Positions 36,779 through 45,943 of a DNA stretch of 64,000 nt are shown here, in pieces. The stretch lies in NCBI GenBank assembly GCA_038396605.1, contig CP121690.1, positions 776,500 to 840,499 of the forward strand. Reading direction: 5' to 3'. The position numbers and the translations under genes are program-made. The notes below the pieces were generated by a model. It saw only the letters and a list, made by a program, of their open reading frames with translations, searched no databases and was not told where the DNA came from. Numbering within the stretch: position 1 is the stretch's first letter; each line of letters begins with the position of its first letter. Origin of the DNA: Eubacteriales bacterium mix99. Lineage in GTDB: Bacteria > Bacillota > Clostridia > Caldicoprobacterales > DTU083.

Positions 36779-38371
36779 ATGCAAAAAAAGGCCATAAGAC
36801 AAATTATCGGGCTGGTATTGTCACTGGTAATGCTCTCCGCGTTCATAGGCTGTTCGAAGAACAGTCCGGAAACAAGCAATCCAAAGCCGAAGGAATCCGC
36901 AAAAAAAGGCACGGACGCAAAGGACACCGAAAAAGGAAAAGAATCCCTGAAATTCAGCTACATGAGCAGCATCTGGGGTGTCCATCCGCAGGACGGGACT
37001 CCCATCTTTGATGAACTCATGAAACGGACCAATACCGAAATTGATTTTCGCTGGTATCCTACGGATCAGTACGAAGAAAAAGTAACCGTCACACTGGGCT
37101 CCGACGATATGCCGGATGTCCTTGCCGGAGGAGGCACTGCCAAACTGGTGGACGAAGGAGCGATCCTCCCGCTGGACGATCTGCTGGAAAGTCACGGAAA
37201 AAATATTCTTGCCCAGCTGACGGATGATGATTACCCGTATATGCGCTCTGCCATGGACGGACACATTTATACCGTACCATTTATCCTGGATTTCCCGCCT
37301 GCCTACGCCATGCAGATCCGGAAGGACTGGCTGGATAACGTGGGAATTGAAAAAGCACCTGAAACATGGGATGAATGGAAAACCGTATGGAAAGCCTTTA
37401 AGGATCAGGACGCCAACAAGGATGGAGACGCCACCAACGAAATTCCCTATGCAGGAGATGTGTATGGCCTGCTGCCGGCCTTTGGAATCAATGTTTCCAA
37501 CAAAATCGGCTTTACCGTGGACTCCGGCGGAAAATACACTTTAATGTACGGAATGCCGGAATTCCGAACATTCCTCAAAGAAATGCAGTCCATGTACAAG
37601 GAAGGCCTGCTGGATAAGGAATTTGCCACCCGGGGCACATATGTTGACAATCCCGAGCTGGAAAAGGTACTGTCCGCAAACCTGGTCGGTTCAACGATGA
37701 CATGGGCAGCCAATACCCGAACCTCCACGGAAGTCATGAGAGAAGTCGAGCCGAAAGCTGCAATGATCGGCGTACCGCCCATCAAGGGACCGGACGGAAA
37801 GCAGGGCATTCCCTCACGGGTGCGGGTCTCCCCCACAGCGTCCATCACGATTGCCGGCGAAGACAAGGCGGAACAGATTATCGACTTCTACAATTACGTA
37901 TTCAGCGAGGACGGCATCAAACTCATGTCCTACGGACTGGAAGGGACTCATCATGAGATCAGGGACTCCAGGCCCGTGCTGAAGGAACCCTACATCAACT
38001 CCTTTGACGATGCCCGGAAGGCCGGACTGAACTTTACCCCATTCCCGCATCTGTTTACGGAGGATGCCTATATGCAGATCACAACCGGCGGCAAGGCCTA
38101 TGAAGAACTGACGGAGCCAATGCAGTACTTCTATGATGCATTGTATGCCGGTCAGGATTTCTTCTTCACTCCGATTCCGACATTGACCACGGATGCCTAC
38201 TCGGAGAAACAGGCGGATATTATGCCGAAACTGGAGGCCATGGTGGCGCAGTGCGTTATCGGAGAACTTTCCGTGGACGACTTTTACAAGGAATATGATA
38301 AATTGAAACCCATCGGCCTGCAGGATATCCTGGACCAGGGTGAGGAAGCCTGGAAAAAGATCAGTAAATAA
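36779..38371 (+). CDS. Extracellular sugar-binding lipoprotein (muramic-acid operon)
   Basis: 530-residue solute-binding lipoprotein. Signal peptide with lipobox FIGC (Cys25), a Lys/Ser/Pro linker to about residue 55, then the two-lobe binding fold with GSDDMPDVLAGGGTA. AAAGGAG precedes the ATG. Its place after both permeases and before the NamZ-like gene suggests that it captures peptidoglycan-derived MurNAc sugars such as MurNAc-GlcNAc. Specificity is inferred from context only. Confidence 0.92.
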   Translation: MQKKAIRQIIGLVLSLVMLSAFIGCSKNSPETSNPKPKESAKKGTDAKDTEKGKESLKFSYMSSIWGVHPQDGTPIFDELMKRTNTEIDFRWYPTDQYEEKVTVTLGSDDMPDVLAGGGTAKLVDEGAILPLDDLLESHGKNILAQLTDDDYPYMRSAMDGHIYTVPFILDFPPAYAMQIRKDWLDNVGIEKAPETWDEWKTVWKAFKDQDANKDGDATNEIPYAGDVYGLLPAFGINVSNKIGFTVDSGGKYTLMYGMPEFRTFLKEMQSMYKEGLLDKEFATRGTYVDNPELEKVLSANLVGSTMTWAANTRTSTEVMREVEPKAAMIGVPPIKGPDGKQGIPSRVRVSPTASITIAGEDKAEQIIDFYNYVFSEDGIKLMSYGLEGTHHEIRDSRPVLKEPYINSFDDARKAGLNFTPFPHLFTEDAYMQITTGGKAYEELTEPMQYFYDALYAGQDFFFTPIPTLTTDAYSEKQADIMPKLEAMVAQCVIGELSVDDFYKEYDKLKPIGLQDILDQGEEAWKKISK

Positions 38372-38551
38372 TTGAAATAAAAACAATCCGCTGCGGTTTT
38401 TCCTGTGTTTTCCCTGCCGCATCCTGGCAAACCCATGCCTGCGATGCAAAAATGACAACCTGCCATTTTATGCGAAAATGCGCGAACCGCAGCTATTTTT
38501 TATAAAAAATATCCTGTTATGCAAAATTCAAATAAAAGCGAGGCGGATCAT

Positions 38552-39700
38552 ATGAAACCCATAATGTGTGGGATCGACCGGATCGAAACAGATCCCGAGA
38601 TCCTGAAAAACCAAAAAGCCGGTCTGATTACCAATCACACCGGTGTGAACCGGGAACTCGAAAGTACCATCGACATCCTGAAGGAATCGGAAAATCTGGT
38701 TTGTCTGTTTGCCCCGGAACATGGAGTCCGAGGGGAATTGCAGGCAGGCGCAACAGTGTCCGATTCCATTGATAAGAACAGCGGCGCAGGGGTATACAGC
38801 CTGTATGGAAAGAACCGAAAGCCCACGGAGGCCATGCTCCGGGACGTGGATGTGCTGGTTTACGATATCCAGGACGTGGGAGCGCGATATTATACCTATC
38901 TTTCCACCATGGCATGCGGCATGGAAGCGGCAAAAGACACCAAAAAGAAGTTTATGGTGCTGGATCGTCCCAATCCTCTGGGAGGGGTCAGGACGGAAGG
39001 GGACATACTGAATTCGAAATTTTCCTCCTTTATCGGCAGATATCCCATTCCTGCAAGATACGGCCTTACCGCAGGGGAACTGGCCGGACTGATCAACTGC
39101 GAATTTGGCATCGGCTGCGACCTCGAAGTCGTAAAAATGGACGGATGGAAACGGGACAGGTACTTTGAAGAAACCGGCCTGGATTTCCTGCCCCCCTCCC
39201 CCAACATTCCAACCCTGGATACCGCTCTCGCCTATATTGGAACCTGCCTGTTTGAAGGAACCAATGTATCGGAAGGCAGAGGAACCACCCAGCCGTTTTT
39301 GATAATCGGAGCGCCATGGATGGACGGATTCCAGACAGCACAGGAATTGAATCACCTGGACCTTCCCGGAGTGAAATTCTGCCCCTGCTATTTTACTCCC
39401 ACATTTTCAAAATACGAGGGAGAACACTGTGAAGGAATCCGGATCCAGATACGGGATAAATACCGCATACAGCCGTTCCGAATGGGAGTGGCTATCCTTT
39501 GCAGCCTGCATGAGAATTATGAAGAGTTCTCCTTTTTGCCGCCTTATAAGGCAGGAGGAACGGCCCCCTTTGACCTGCTGGCTGGAACAACAGAACTGAA
39601 AACAGCCATTCAGAGCGGAAATACCGATCCTTTCCTGAAGGATGCAGACTCCCGTCTTGCCGGCTTTGAAAAAACCCGGGAAAAATATTTTCTATACTGA
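38552..39700 (+). CDS. namZ: Exo-beta-N-acetylmuramidase NamZ-like (DUF1343, GH171)
   Basis: 382 residues of the former DUF1343 family, which includes Bacillus subtilis NamZ (YbbC) that frees MurNAc from the non-reducing end of MurNAc-GlcNAc. Hallmarks: GLITNHTGVNRE, VCLFAPEHGVRGE, YDIQDVGARYYTYLSTM, FMVLDRPNPLGG, and FEGTNVSEGRGTTQPF. The ATG at 38552 follows GAGGCGG and gives the usual start; the ATG at 38519 lacks a site. Unlike secreted B. subtilis NamZ, no signal peptide is visible, so the enzyme should work inside the cell on imported disaccharide. Neighbours murQ, importer and sugar kinase support the role. Confidence 0.88.
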   Translation: MKPIMCGIDRIETDPEILKNQKAGLITNHTGVNRELESTIDILKESENLVCLFAPEHGVRGELQAGATVSDSIDKNSGAGVYSLYGKNRKPTEAMLRDVDVLVYDIQDVGARYYTYLSTMACGMEAAKDTKKKFMVLDRPNPLGGVRTEGDILNSKFSSFIGRYPIPARYGLTAGELAGLINCEFGIGCDLEVVKMDGWKRDRYFEETGLDFLPPSPNIPTLDTALAYIGTCLFEGTNVSEGRGTTQPFLIIGAPWMDGFQTAQELNHLDLPGVKFCPCYFTPTFSKYEGEHCEGIRIQIRDKYRIQPFRMGVAILCSLHENYEEFSFLPPYKAGGTAPFDLLAGTTELKTAIQSGNTDPFLKDADSRLAGFEKTREKYFLY

Positions 39701-39799
39701 GGAAATGCCACTTAATATTGCGATGGGTCGGGTGGGAAGGTACCAGTAATGCAGCCGGAATCCAGGCAAGGATGAAAAGGACAGGAAAGGAACAAAACA

Positions 39800-40882
39800 A
39801 TGAATCCAAAGAATAGAACAGATATCACAAGTACAACGGATCCAACAAATACGACAAATTCAACAGATATGACAGATTCAACAGATATGACAGATTCAAC
39901 AGATACCGTAAAAAAGACAGAGCCGGGATATATCATGGGAATTGACGGCGGCGGAACCAAAACGCTTCTGAAAATAGCGGGGCCCGGCGGAAAGCTGCTG
40001 GCATCCTGTCAGGGAGGGCCAACCAACCTGTACAGCAGCAGCCGGGATACGGTCCGGGCAAACCTTGAGCAGGTCATTCAGGATGGTCTTGCGCAGGCAC
40101 AGATCCACATGAAAGATCTCGGCTGCATCAGCCTGGGAATGGCGGGAGCGGACCGGCCGCAGGATCATGTCATTCTGAAAGAACTTCTTGCGGGGATTGG
40201 AATGCGATGCCGTATCCTCATCACCAACGATGCAGTCACCGCCCTTTACGGTGCCCTAGGAAAGGGAGAAGGCATCATCCTTGTTTCCGGAACCGGCTCC
40301 ATCTGTTACGGCCAAAAGACGGACGGATCCTCCCACCGGGCAGGCGGATGGGGGCATATCATCGGGGATGAAGGCAGCGGATACGATATCGGACGCCAGA
40401 TCCTGATGGAAGTCATGAAAAGTTATGACGGACGCAGGGAACCAACCGTTCTGTCCTCCCTGCTGCAGGACGAACGGGATCTGACCTCCCCTGAAAGTCT
40501 TCTTCCTTTTGTATATCATTCCGAATCCGGCAAAAGCGATATTGCCGCACTGGGTGTTCTGCTGGACCCGGCCTGTGAAGCCGGGGACCCGGCTGCCCTG
40601 CGCATAGCGCGGAACGCTGCCCGGGAATTGTTCCTTTGTGTTGAATCCGTACTGAAAGCCCTGCGGTTTCCGGGAAATCGGACGGAACTTGCCATGCAGG
40701 GCGGTGTTCTGGTGAAAGGAAAACAGGTAAAAAAAGAACTGACCGACCTGCTGAACCGCGCCTGTCCCATGGTTTGCATCCGGAAATCCCTGGGGGATGC
40801 CGCATGGGGCGCCATACGGATGGCAGCGGAAAAGCAGTCCGGTTCAGCCGGTGCCAATCCGGGTACCGACACCGGATCATGA
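39800..40882 (+). CDS. BadF/BadG-type sugar kinase, probable MurNAc/GlcNAc kinase
   Basis: 360-residue ASKHA-fold kinase. The phosphate-binding motif MGIDGGGTKTLLKIAGP is at about residues 46-62, followed by LGMAGADRPQ, NDAVTALYGA, VSGTGSICYGQ and GDEGSGYDIGRQ. Clostridial MurK, which phosphorylates MurNAc and GlcNAc, belongs to this family. Here it would supply MurNAc-6-phosphate to MurQ, which is needed because an ABC importer, unlike a PTS, delivers free sugar. AAAGGA precedes the ATG. The first 45 residues are a Thr/Asp/Ser-rich tract coded by tandem DNA repeats, which is unusual for the family. Confidence 0.88.
   Translation: MNPKNRTDITSTTDPTNTTNSTDMTDSTDMTDSTDTVKKTEPGYIMGIDGGGTKTLLKIAGPGGKLLASCQGGPTNLYSSSRDTVRANLEQVIQDGLAQAQIHMKDLGCISLGMAGADRPQDHVILKELLAGIGMRCRILITNDAVTALYGALGKGEGIILVSGTGSICYGQKTDGSSHRAGGWGHIIGDEGSGYDIGRQILMEVMKSYDGRREPTVLSSLLQDERDLTSPESLLPFVYHSESGKSDIAALGVLLDPACEAGDPAALRIARNAARELFLCVESVLKALRFPGNRTELAMQGGVLVKGKQVKKELTDLLNRACPMVCIRKSLGDAAWGAIRMAAEKQSGSAGANPGTDTGS
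39863..39906 (+). repeat. 18-bp tandem repeat in the N-terminus of the kinase gene
   Basis: ACAGATATGACAGATTCA at 39863-39880 and again at 39881-39898, then a partial third copy. It codes for repeated Thr-Asp-Met-Thr-Asp-Ser. The unit is a multiple of three, so slippage would change length without breaking the frame. Confidence 0.85.
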
Positions 40883-40968
40883 GTTCAGGCTCTCCGTTCC
40901 GAATGCCCAATCGTTGGGTCACAGGCCGTACCCAGTTGGTATGGAATCGTTCATTCGTTCCCGTAGTT

Positions 40969-41619
40969 TCAGTCCGGATGATGAAACCGGGCAAGGAACT
41001 CCTTCACCTGATATTTTTCATCCATTTCCCGCACAAGCCTGCGGAGCTTTGCCCGGTTTGTAAATCTCAGCAGAATCAGATTGCACAGCCAGATCAGGAT
41101 CAGATAACCCGGATAATTCTGCGAAAAAAGATAAATGCCGACCAGAGCCAGACCGAAAACCACCATCAATCCATCCACTTCGGTTGGAAGAGGTGTCCCA
41201 TGGGAGACCTGTCGGCCGACAAGGAACAAAACTGCAAGGATAATGGCATAAACCAGGGATACCCGGAATTGTGTCAACGCGCTCCATACTCCGAAAGTCA
41301 CGGCGATGGCCTTCCCCCCCTGAAATCCCAGGAAGGGAGAAAAGATATGTCCCAGTATGGGTGCAAGGGCCACAGGAATCACTTCCATCCCCTGAATGGA
41401 GTCATTCTTCAGCAGAAATACAAGGGGAAAATAACCTTTCAGAAAATCCAGCACAACGCCGGTCAATCCCAGCTTATACCCCGCTGCATGCCATAAATTG
41501 AAGGCGCCCGGATTGCCGTCCCCCACCTTTGTCAAGTCCCTGTTCACCAGCCGCGCCAACCAATAGGAAAACATCAGGGAACCACAAAAATACTCCACAA
41601 TCACATACAGCACAATCAT
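40969..41619 (-). CDS. plsY: Glycerol-3-phosphate acyltransferase PlsY-like
   Basis: 216-residue membrane protein with about five helices. PlsY motifs are present: GDGNPGAFNLWHAAG (acyl-phosphate and glycerol-3-phosphate site) and GHIFSPFLGFQGGKAIAVTFG. PlsY moves an acyl group from acyl phosphate to glycerol-3-phosphate, the first step of phospholipid synthesis. The C-terminal 40 residues are a charged extension. Its start overlaps the stop of the glycosyltransferase gene by ATGA (41616-41619). Such PlsY paralogues next to glycosyltransferases occur in lipid-modification clusters, so it may be a second copy rather than the housekeeping one. Confidence 0.87.
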   Translation of the reverse strand: MIVLYVIVEYFCGSLMFSYWLARLVNRDLTKVGDGNPGAFNLWHAAGYKLGLTGVVLDFLKGYFPLVFLLKNDSIQGMEVIPVALAPILGHIFSPFLGFQGGKAIAVTFGVWSALTQFRVSLVYAIILAVLFLVGRQVSHGTPLPTEVDGLMVVFGLALVGIYLFSQNYPGYLILIWLCNLILLRFTNRAKLRRLVREMDEKYQVKEFLARFHHPD

Positions 41620-42746
41620 TGATTTTGTCCACCCCCTGCATGAACCTGACGTCCCTTCCAGGGAATGCTGCCGACAATCTTTAACCGATAATGGGAATAC
41701 AGCATGATATAGACCATAAATAAAGAAGATAAGCCATGAAAAACAGGTATAAATACTTTATAATTGCCGGTATACTTCACAAAATAAAAAATCTGTACGG
41801 TATAGATCAGGTAACTGATTAAAAACCAGCGTGCCAAAGAATGATTCAGGATCAGTACAAATGGGGTCAGAATTTCGATCGTGACAAAACCGACGACCCA
41901 CATCGCCACCAGACATATCGTGGAATGCCGCATGGCTTTCATGCCGGAAACAGCGCTTTTCCCAAATCCCTCTATTTCACTTCTCAGGCCTCCCGGATAC
42001 ATGCGATAGGAAACCTGATCCGTTCCAAGAAAATTGTTCACGGGAATCCCAGATTCCGAAAATCGTTTCCCCAGGCTCAAGTCATCCATGATCTCGGACC
42101 GGACACTGCTGTGCCCATTGATTTTCCTGTAATCCGATCTTACTGCCACAATGCAGGAGCCGTACAGCCCCTGGGTATTGCTTTTCCTCTCAAAAGGAGA
42201 AGTAAAAGACAATAATCCGAGGATGTTCAGAACCATGGAAAGCCGTTCATAGAATTTTTCCATTTGATGATATGGTATAACGGAAATCGCCCCGCCGCAT
42301 CGTTCCCTGGTGGCAACAAGAGAATGCAGGGCATTCGGAGCAAGCCGTATATCGGCATCCAGGAAAATCAGGATCTCTCCCGTTGAGTGCAGATACCCGT
42401 TCCAGACGGTCCAGTTCTTGCCGGTCCACCCCTCCGGAAGCGGAGGGGTGGAAACGATCCGGACAGGATATTCCTCTGCAATTTCCCTGGTCCGGTCGGA
42501 GGAAAAATCATCCACAACAATGATTTCATCGGGCTGTAATGTCTGCTCCTTCAGGGAACGAAGCAGATTGGGAAGGCTTTTTTCCTCATCTCTGGCTGGA
42601 ATAATGACAGAAATCCTGCGTTTTCCCTCTGGGGCTCCCCTGTGTCTCGCGTCCAGGGTCCTTCCTTCGGTATGGTCCAGTTGGAGATTGGCAAACAAAA
42701 CAAAGCCTGTCATACAAAGAAGAAAATAAATAAGGACAATGGTCAA
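41616..42746 (-). CDS. Membrane GT2-family glycosyltransferase
   Basis: About 376 residues: an N-terminal membrane helix (LTIVLIYFLLCMTGFVLFANL), a GT-A domain (about 45-250; SVIIPARDEEKSLPNLL, VVDDFSSDRT, FLDADIR as the metal-binding motif), and three or four C-terminal helices. It resembles the carotenoid or glycolipid glycosyltransferases. It transfers a sugar from a nucleotide donor to a lipid at the membrane. The start is uncertain: AGGAGG lies 12 bases before the TTG at 42746, 3 before a GTG, and the frame opens at an ATG at 42794. It overlaps plsY, so both probably act on a common lipid. Confidence 0.87.
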   Translation of the reverse strand: MTIVLIYFLLCMTGFVLFANLQLDHTEGRTLDARHRGAPEGKRRISVIIPARDEEKSLPNLLRSLKEQTLQPDEIIVVDDFSSDRTREIAEEYPVRIVSTPPLPEGWTGKNWTVWNGYLHSTGEILIFLDADIRLAPNALHSLVATRERCGGAISVIPYHQMEKFYERLSMVLNILGLLSFTSPFERKSNTQGLYGSCIVAVRSDYRKINGHSSVRSEIMDDLSLGKRFSESGIPVNNFLGTDQVSYRMYPGGLRSEIEGFGKSAVSGMKAMRHSTICLVAMWVVGFVTIEILTPFVLILNHSLARWFLISYLIYTVQIFYFVKYTGNYKVFIPVFHGLSSLFMVYIMLYSHYRLKIVGSIPWKGRQVHAGGGQNQ

Positions 42747-42945
42747 AGAAATCACACTCCTCCTTTTTATACATTTGATGCCGGATACGAACATTTCCCC
42801 TGTTTCATGCTGACCTTTCCGTATACTGGAATTCCTATAGAGCCCTCTGCCTATATATACCCCATCTCCTGCCTTTCTACTAATATTCTACTGTCAGATA
42901 TGGCGCAATAGACTTCCTTTATCCTGTTTCTTTTCATACCCCGTC

Positions 42946-43692
42946 TCATGCTCCGTCCCGTTCCCCATGACGGAGGGACCGGTCCGAAGCCGTCTTCGCT
43001 GCAGGGTGTGCGGCATCCGGGAGATCCGGTATCTGCCAGTCAATCGGCTCCTGTCCTGTGCCTGTCAGAAAGGCATTGGCCCGGGAGAAATGCCGGCACC
43101 CGAAGAATCCCCTGTTGGCAGAAAGCGGACTGGGATGCACCGAAGTCAGCACAAGATGCCTGGTGTTGGTAATATAGGCAGCCTTGCTCTTCGCATTGCT
43201 TCCCCACAAAAGAAATACAACCGGTGTGGATTTTTCATTCAGCAGGCGGATAATCCGATCCGTAAAGATCTCCCACCCCCTGTTATGATGGGAATTGGCC
43301 TGGCCCGCCACAACGGTCAGACTGGTATTCAGCAGCAGAACCCCCTGCTTTGCCCACGGAATCAGGCATCCGTTGTTTGGAATATAGCATCCGAGATCCG
43401 TTTCCAGTTCCTTGTAGATGTTTACAAGGGAAGGAGGAATCCGGACTTCCTTCTGCACGGAAAACGCCAGCCCATGAGCCTGTCCCGGCCCATGATAGGG
43501 ATCCTGCCCCAATATTACCACCCTGGTATCCTTATAGGAAGTTAACCGCAATGCTTCGAATATCTTGTACATATCCGGATAAATGGTCTTTGTCCCATAC
43601 TCCCGTTTCAGGAACTGTCTCAGCTTCAGATAGTAATTCTGTTTGAATTCATCCTTCAGCAGATCGTCCCAATCATTCCCCAATGGTATCAA
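42946..43692 (-). CDS. ung: Uracil-DNA glycosylase
   Basis: 248-residue family 1 uracil-DNA glycosylase, which removes uracil from DNA at the start of base excision repair. The water-activating loop GQDPYHGPGQAHGLAFSV contains catalytic Asp64, and the DNA-intercalation motif HPSPLSANRGFFGC holds catalytic His186. Length is a little above usual because of about 20 extra charged residues at the C-terminus. It stands alone. Confidence 0.97.
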   Translation of the reverse strand: MIPLGNDWDDLLKDEFKQNYYLKLRQFLKREYGTKTIYPDMYKIFEALRLTSYKDTRVVILGQDPYHGPGQAHGLAFSVQKEVRIPPSLVNIYKELETDLGCYIPNNGCLIPWAKQGVLLLNTSLTVVAGQANSHHNRGWEIFTDRIIRLLNEKSTPVVFLLWGSNAKSKAAYITNTRHLVLTSVHPSPLSANRGFFGCRHFSRANAFLTGTGQEPIDWQIPDLPDAAHPAAKTASDRSLRHGERDGA

Positions 43693-44016
43693 ACTATCAC
43701 CTTATCGTTTTTTTGATCTTTCATCTTTCCTGCTGATCTTTCGGATTCCCTGCAATTTCCAGGCACTTTAAATTCCCTGGGCTTTTGGATTCCCGGAAAC
43801 ACTGCAAAATCCTACGGAATCTCCTTATCATTGCAGCATTCCAACTCTGCCCTGCAGGGATAAGGTACACTATATACATAATATCACATGAAAACCTGAA
43901 AAACCAGATGGACTTTGCCGAAAAAGTGCTCTAAATCCCATAAAACATTATTTACAGAACCTTCACATTTCCTTAACAGAGTGATACTATAATAAAAATA
44001 GAGGGAGGTCTTTGGA
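43693..44016. other. Intergenic region upstream of the 44017 gene
   Basis: 324 bp between divergent genes. AT-rich; a TATAAT box at 43988-43993 and GGGAGGT before the ATG at 44017 are visible, but no good -35 box at the right distance. I see no RNA structure or small gene. Confidence 0.5.
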
Positions 44017-44361
44017 ATGGATCAAATTTACCCAACTTTATTGAAAATATTGACGATTGTATTATTGGTTCGGGTTGGCCTGTCCATCCTGACCGATATT
44101 ATAGTAACAAGGAAGATGAAGAAAGCAGAAAAGAATGCCATTCAACTGGATCCCAGGGATCTGGAGTTGCTGAAGCAAAAAATAGAGAAACAGGAGTCCA
44201 AACCGCAGCTTCATCCTGCAGAAGAAGATAATATGGTCCAGGATGACTGCTGCGGCAAGCTGATTGAAAAGAGCAAAGCTTATATCATATACAAAAATAA
44301 CCAATATCATCATTTCTGCAGTTGGGAGTGCCGGCAGAAATACCTTGAAAACATGGGCTGA
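44017..44361 (+). CDS. Small membrane-anchored protein with a Cys-rich TRASH-like end
   Basis: 114 residues, not a named family that I recognise. One N-terminal helix (LLKILTIVLLVRVGLSILTDIIV) is followed by a charged, probably coiled linker (about 35-70) and a C-terminal CCGKLIEKSKAY...HHFCSWECRQKY module. The CC and CxxxC cysteines resemble zinc- or metal-binding TRASH/YHS domains. The module would lie in the cytoplasm or outside depending on topology. GGGAGGT precedes the ATG and a terminator follows, so it is a single-gene unit. A metal-sensing or sequestration role is a guess. Confidence 0.8.
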   Translation: MDQIYPTLLKILTIVLLVRVGLSILTDIIVTRKMKKAEKNAIQLDPRDLELLKQKIEKQESKPQLHPAEEDNMVQDDCCGKLIEKSKAYIIYKNNQYHHFCSWECRQKYLENMG

Positions 44362-44391
44362 AAGCCGCTCCGGAGCCGAAAAAATAAAACA

Positions 44392-44453
44392 ACAGGCAGG
44401 AAACGAACAAGGCAGTTCTGGCAGGTTCTCTTTAATAACTTGCCTGTTTTTTT
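44392..44453 (+). terminator. Intrinsic terminator after the 44017 gene
   Basis: ACAGGCAG (44392-44399) pairs with CTTGCCTGT (44439-44447), followed by a run of seven T. The loop is long and may hold a second small hairpin. Confidence 0.65.
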
Positions 44454-44719
44454 GTCCAGAATCACATTTCTTCTACATTCTTCTGTCCAAAAATGCATTC
44501 TTTCAAACCTTAAATGCAGAAAACACTCAAATGCAGAAAGCCAATGCCTTTTTGTTTTATGCAATAGCTGTGCTATAATATTGACGCGTTTGGAAAACAA
44601 TATTTTATTGGAGAGGAATGCAGAAGAAAAGTATGGGAGCCATGAGGACGAAACGGACATGGCATGCAACGTAGAAAACAACTTAAGCGATGCAACGCAA
44701 GCCGGAAAGGACGTATTCC
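44454..44719. other. Leader region of the metallo-beta-lactamase-fold gene
   Basis: About 266 bp (with the preceding terminator, 358 bp) without a gene. A TATAAT box at 44573-44578 is a likely -10; the -35 region is T-rich and weak. The last 100 bases are purine-rich with no clear RNA structure. Confidence 0.45.
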
Positions 44720-45610
44720 ATGGCAAAACGAAAGAAAAACCGGATCACTTTTCCAAAGATTCTGATCATATTGCTGCTTCTGGCTGTTTACAGTCTGCTG
44801 AGCTATACCGGAGTATTGAACGGCAGCCGGACTGCCGGCCAGAATTCGACGGATACAATAGAAGTCCATTTTATCGATGTTGGGCAGGGGGATTCCATTT
44901 ATATCAAAATGCCTTCCCAGGATATCCTGATTGATGCCGGGGAACGGGGACGGGGAGATGCTGTTATCAACTACCTTAGAAATCAGAATGTCCAGGATCT
45001 GGAACTTGTCGTCGGGACCCATCCCCACTCTGATCATATCGGAGGATTGGTCAATGTCCTGAAGACTTTCCCCACAAAGGAAGTCGTCGATCCCGGAGTC
45101 GTACATACCAGTAAGACTTATGAAGAGTATCTGCAGCTGATCGACACGAAGAACATAACATTTACCGAAGGCCGTGCAGGCATGCGCCGCAACTACGATG
45201 ACAGCACCAGGCTGGAGATCCTCTCCCCAACCAATCCGGATGAAAAGAATCTGAATGAGGATTCTGTCGTAATCAAGCTGACTCACGGCAATGTTGCCTT
45301 TTTGTTTACCGGAGACGCGGGAAGCCGATCCGAAAAGGAAATGCTGAGAAATGGATATTCCCTGAAAAGCACAATCCTGAAAGTCGGGCATCATGGGAGC
45401 TACAGCAGCACAAGCAGGCGTTTTCTGAAAGCAGTCTCCCCGGAGGTGGCTATTATTTCATGCGGCACCGGAAATTCCTATGGGCATCCCCATAAAGTGA
45501 CACTGAGTAAATTGAAAGCGGCAAATGCCGACATTTATCGTACGGATCAAAATGGAAGCGTTGTTGTGAAAACCGATGGGAAAACTTATCAGGTAACCAC
45601 GGAACGATAA
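44720..45610 (+). CDS. ComEC/Rec2-like metallo-beta-lactamase-fold hydrolase, membrane-anchored
   Basis: 296 residues. An N-terminal basic stretch and one helix (ILIILLLLAVYSLLSYTGVL) anchor it, with the enzyme outside. The fold begins VHFIDVGQGDSIYIKMP; zinc ligands are in THPHSDHIGG, FLFTGDAG and VGHHGS. It is the family of the C-terminal domain of ComEC, which degrades one DNA strand during uptake, but as a stand-alone protein; it may be an extracellular nuclease or phosphodiesterase. AAAGGA lies about 9 bases before the ATG at 44720. It is coupled to a DUF3006 gene, a common pairing. Confidence 0.9.
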   Translation: MAKRKKNRITFPKILIILLLLAVYSLLSYTGVLNGSRTAGQNSTDTIEVHFIDVGQGDSIYIKMPSQDILIDAGERGRGDAVINYLRNQNVQDLELVVGTHPHSDHIGGLVNVLKTFPTKEVVDPGVVHTSKTYEEYLQLIDTKNITFTEGRAGMRRNYDDSTRLEILSPTNPDEKNLNEDSVVIKLTHGNVAFLFTGDAGSRSEKEMLRNGYSLKSTILKVGHHGSYSSTSRRFLKAVSPEVAIISCGTGNSYGHPHKVTLSKLKAANADIYRTDQNGSVVVKTDGKTYQVTTER

Positions 45611-45651
45611 GCAAAGAACAAAGTTCTTTAAAAGAAACAGGGTGAACAGCC

Positions 45652-45873
45652 ATGAAAGCAGTAGTAGATCGGATCGAAAATCAAACCGCAGTGCTTCTCT
45701 TCGAGGATGAGGGGATCAAGGTCGATATGCCATTGAAGCTTCTGCCTGCAGGAACCAGGGAAGGAAGCTTTCTGCAGGTTGATTTCACCCTGGATCGGGA
45801 AGGCGAAGCCGCACAAAGAGAAAAAATATCCAATCTGCTGGATAAACTGAAAAACAAGCAGGACAACAAATGA
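45652..45873 (+). CDS. DUF3006 family protein
   Basis: 73 residues, beginning MKAVVDRIENQTAVLLFEDE, a small beta-barrel-like protein of unknown function found next to stand-alone ComEC-like hydrolases in Firmicutes. It follows that gene here by 41 bases. The C-terminus is a charged helix. Confidence 0.85.
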   Translation: MKAVVDRIENQTAVLLFEDEGIKVDMPLKLLPAGTREGSFLQVDFTLDREGEAAQREKISNLLDKLKNKQDNK

Positions 45874-45890
45874 ATTGCCCTGCCTGCTTT
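45856..45890 (+). terminator. Weak hairpin at the end of the DUF3006 gene
   Basis: AAGCAGG (45856-45862) pairs with CCTGCTT (45883-45889); the stem overlaps the end of the gene and the T tract is short. Confidence 0.45.
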
Positions 45891-45943
45891 AATCCACGCA
45901 CCCTCAAAGGGTGTAATAAACCAAACTGCCGAAATAAACAGGA

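Noticed and set aside
38391-38412. Short CCGC-TG-CGG hairpin followed by T after the binding-protein gene at 38371
   Set aside because: The stem is too short for a confident terminator or attenuator, and the operon appears to continue.
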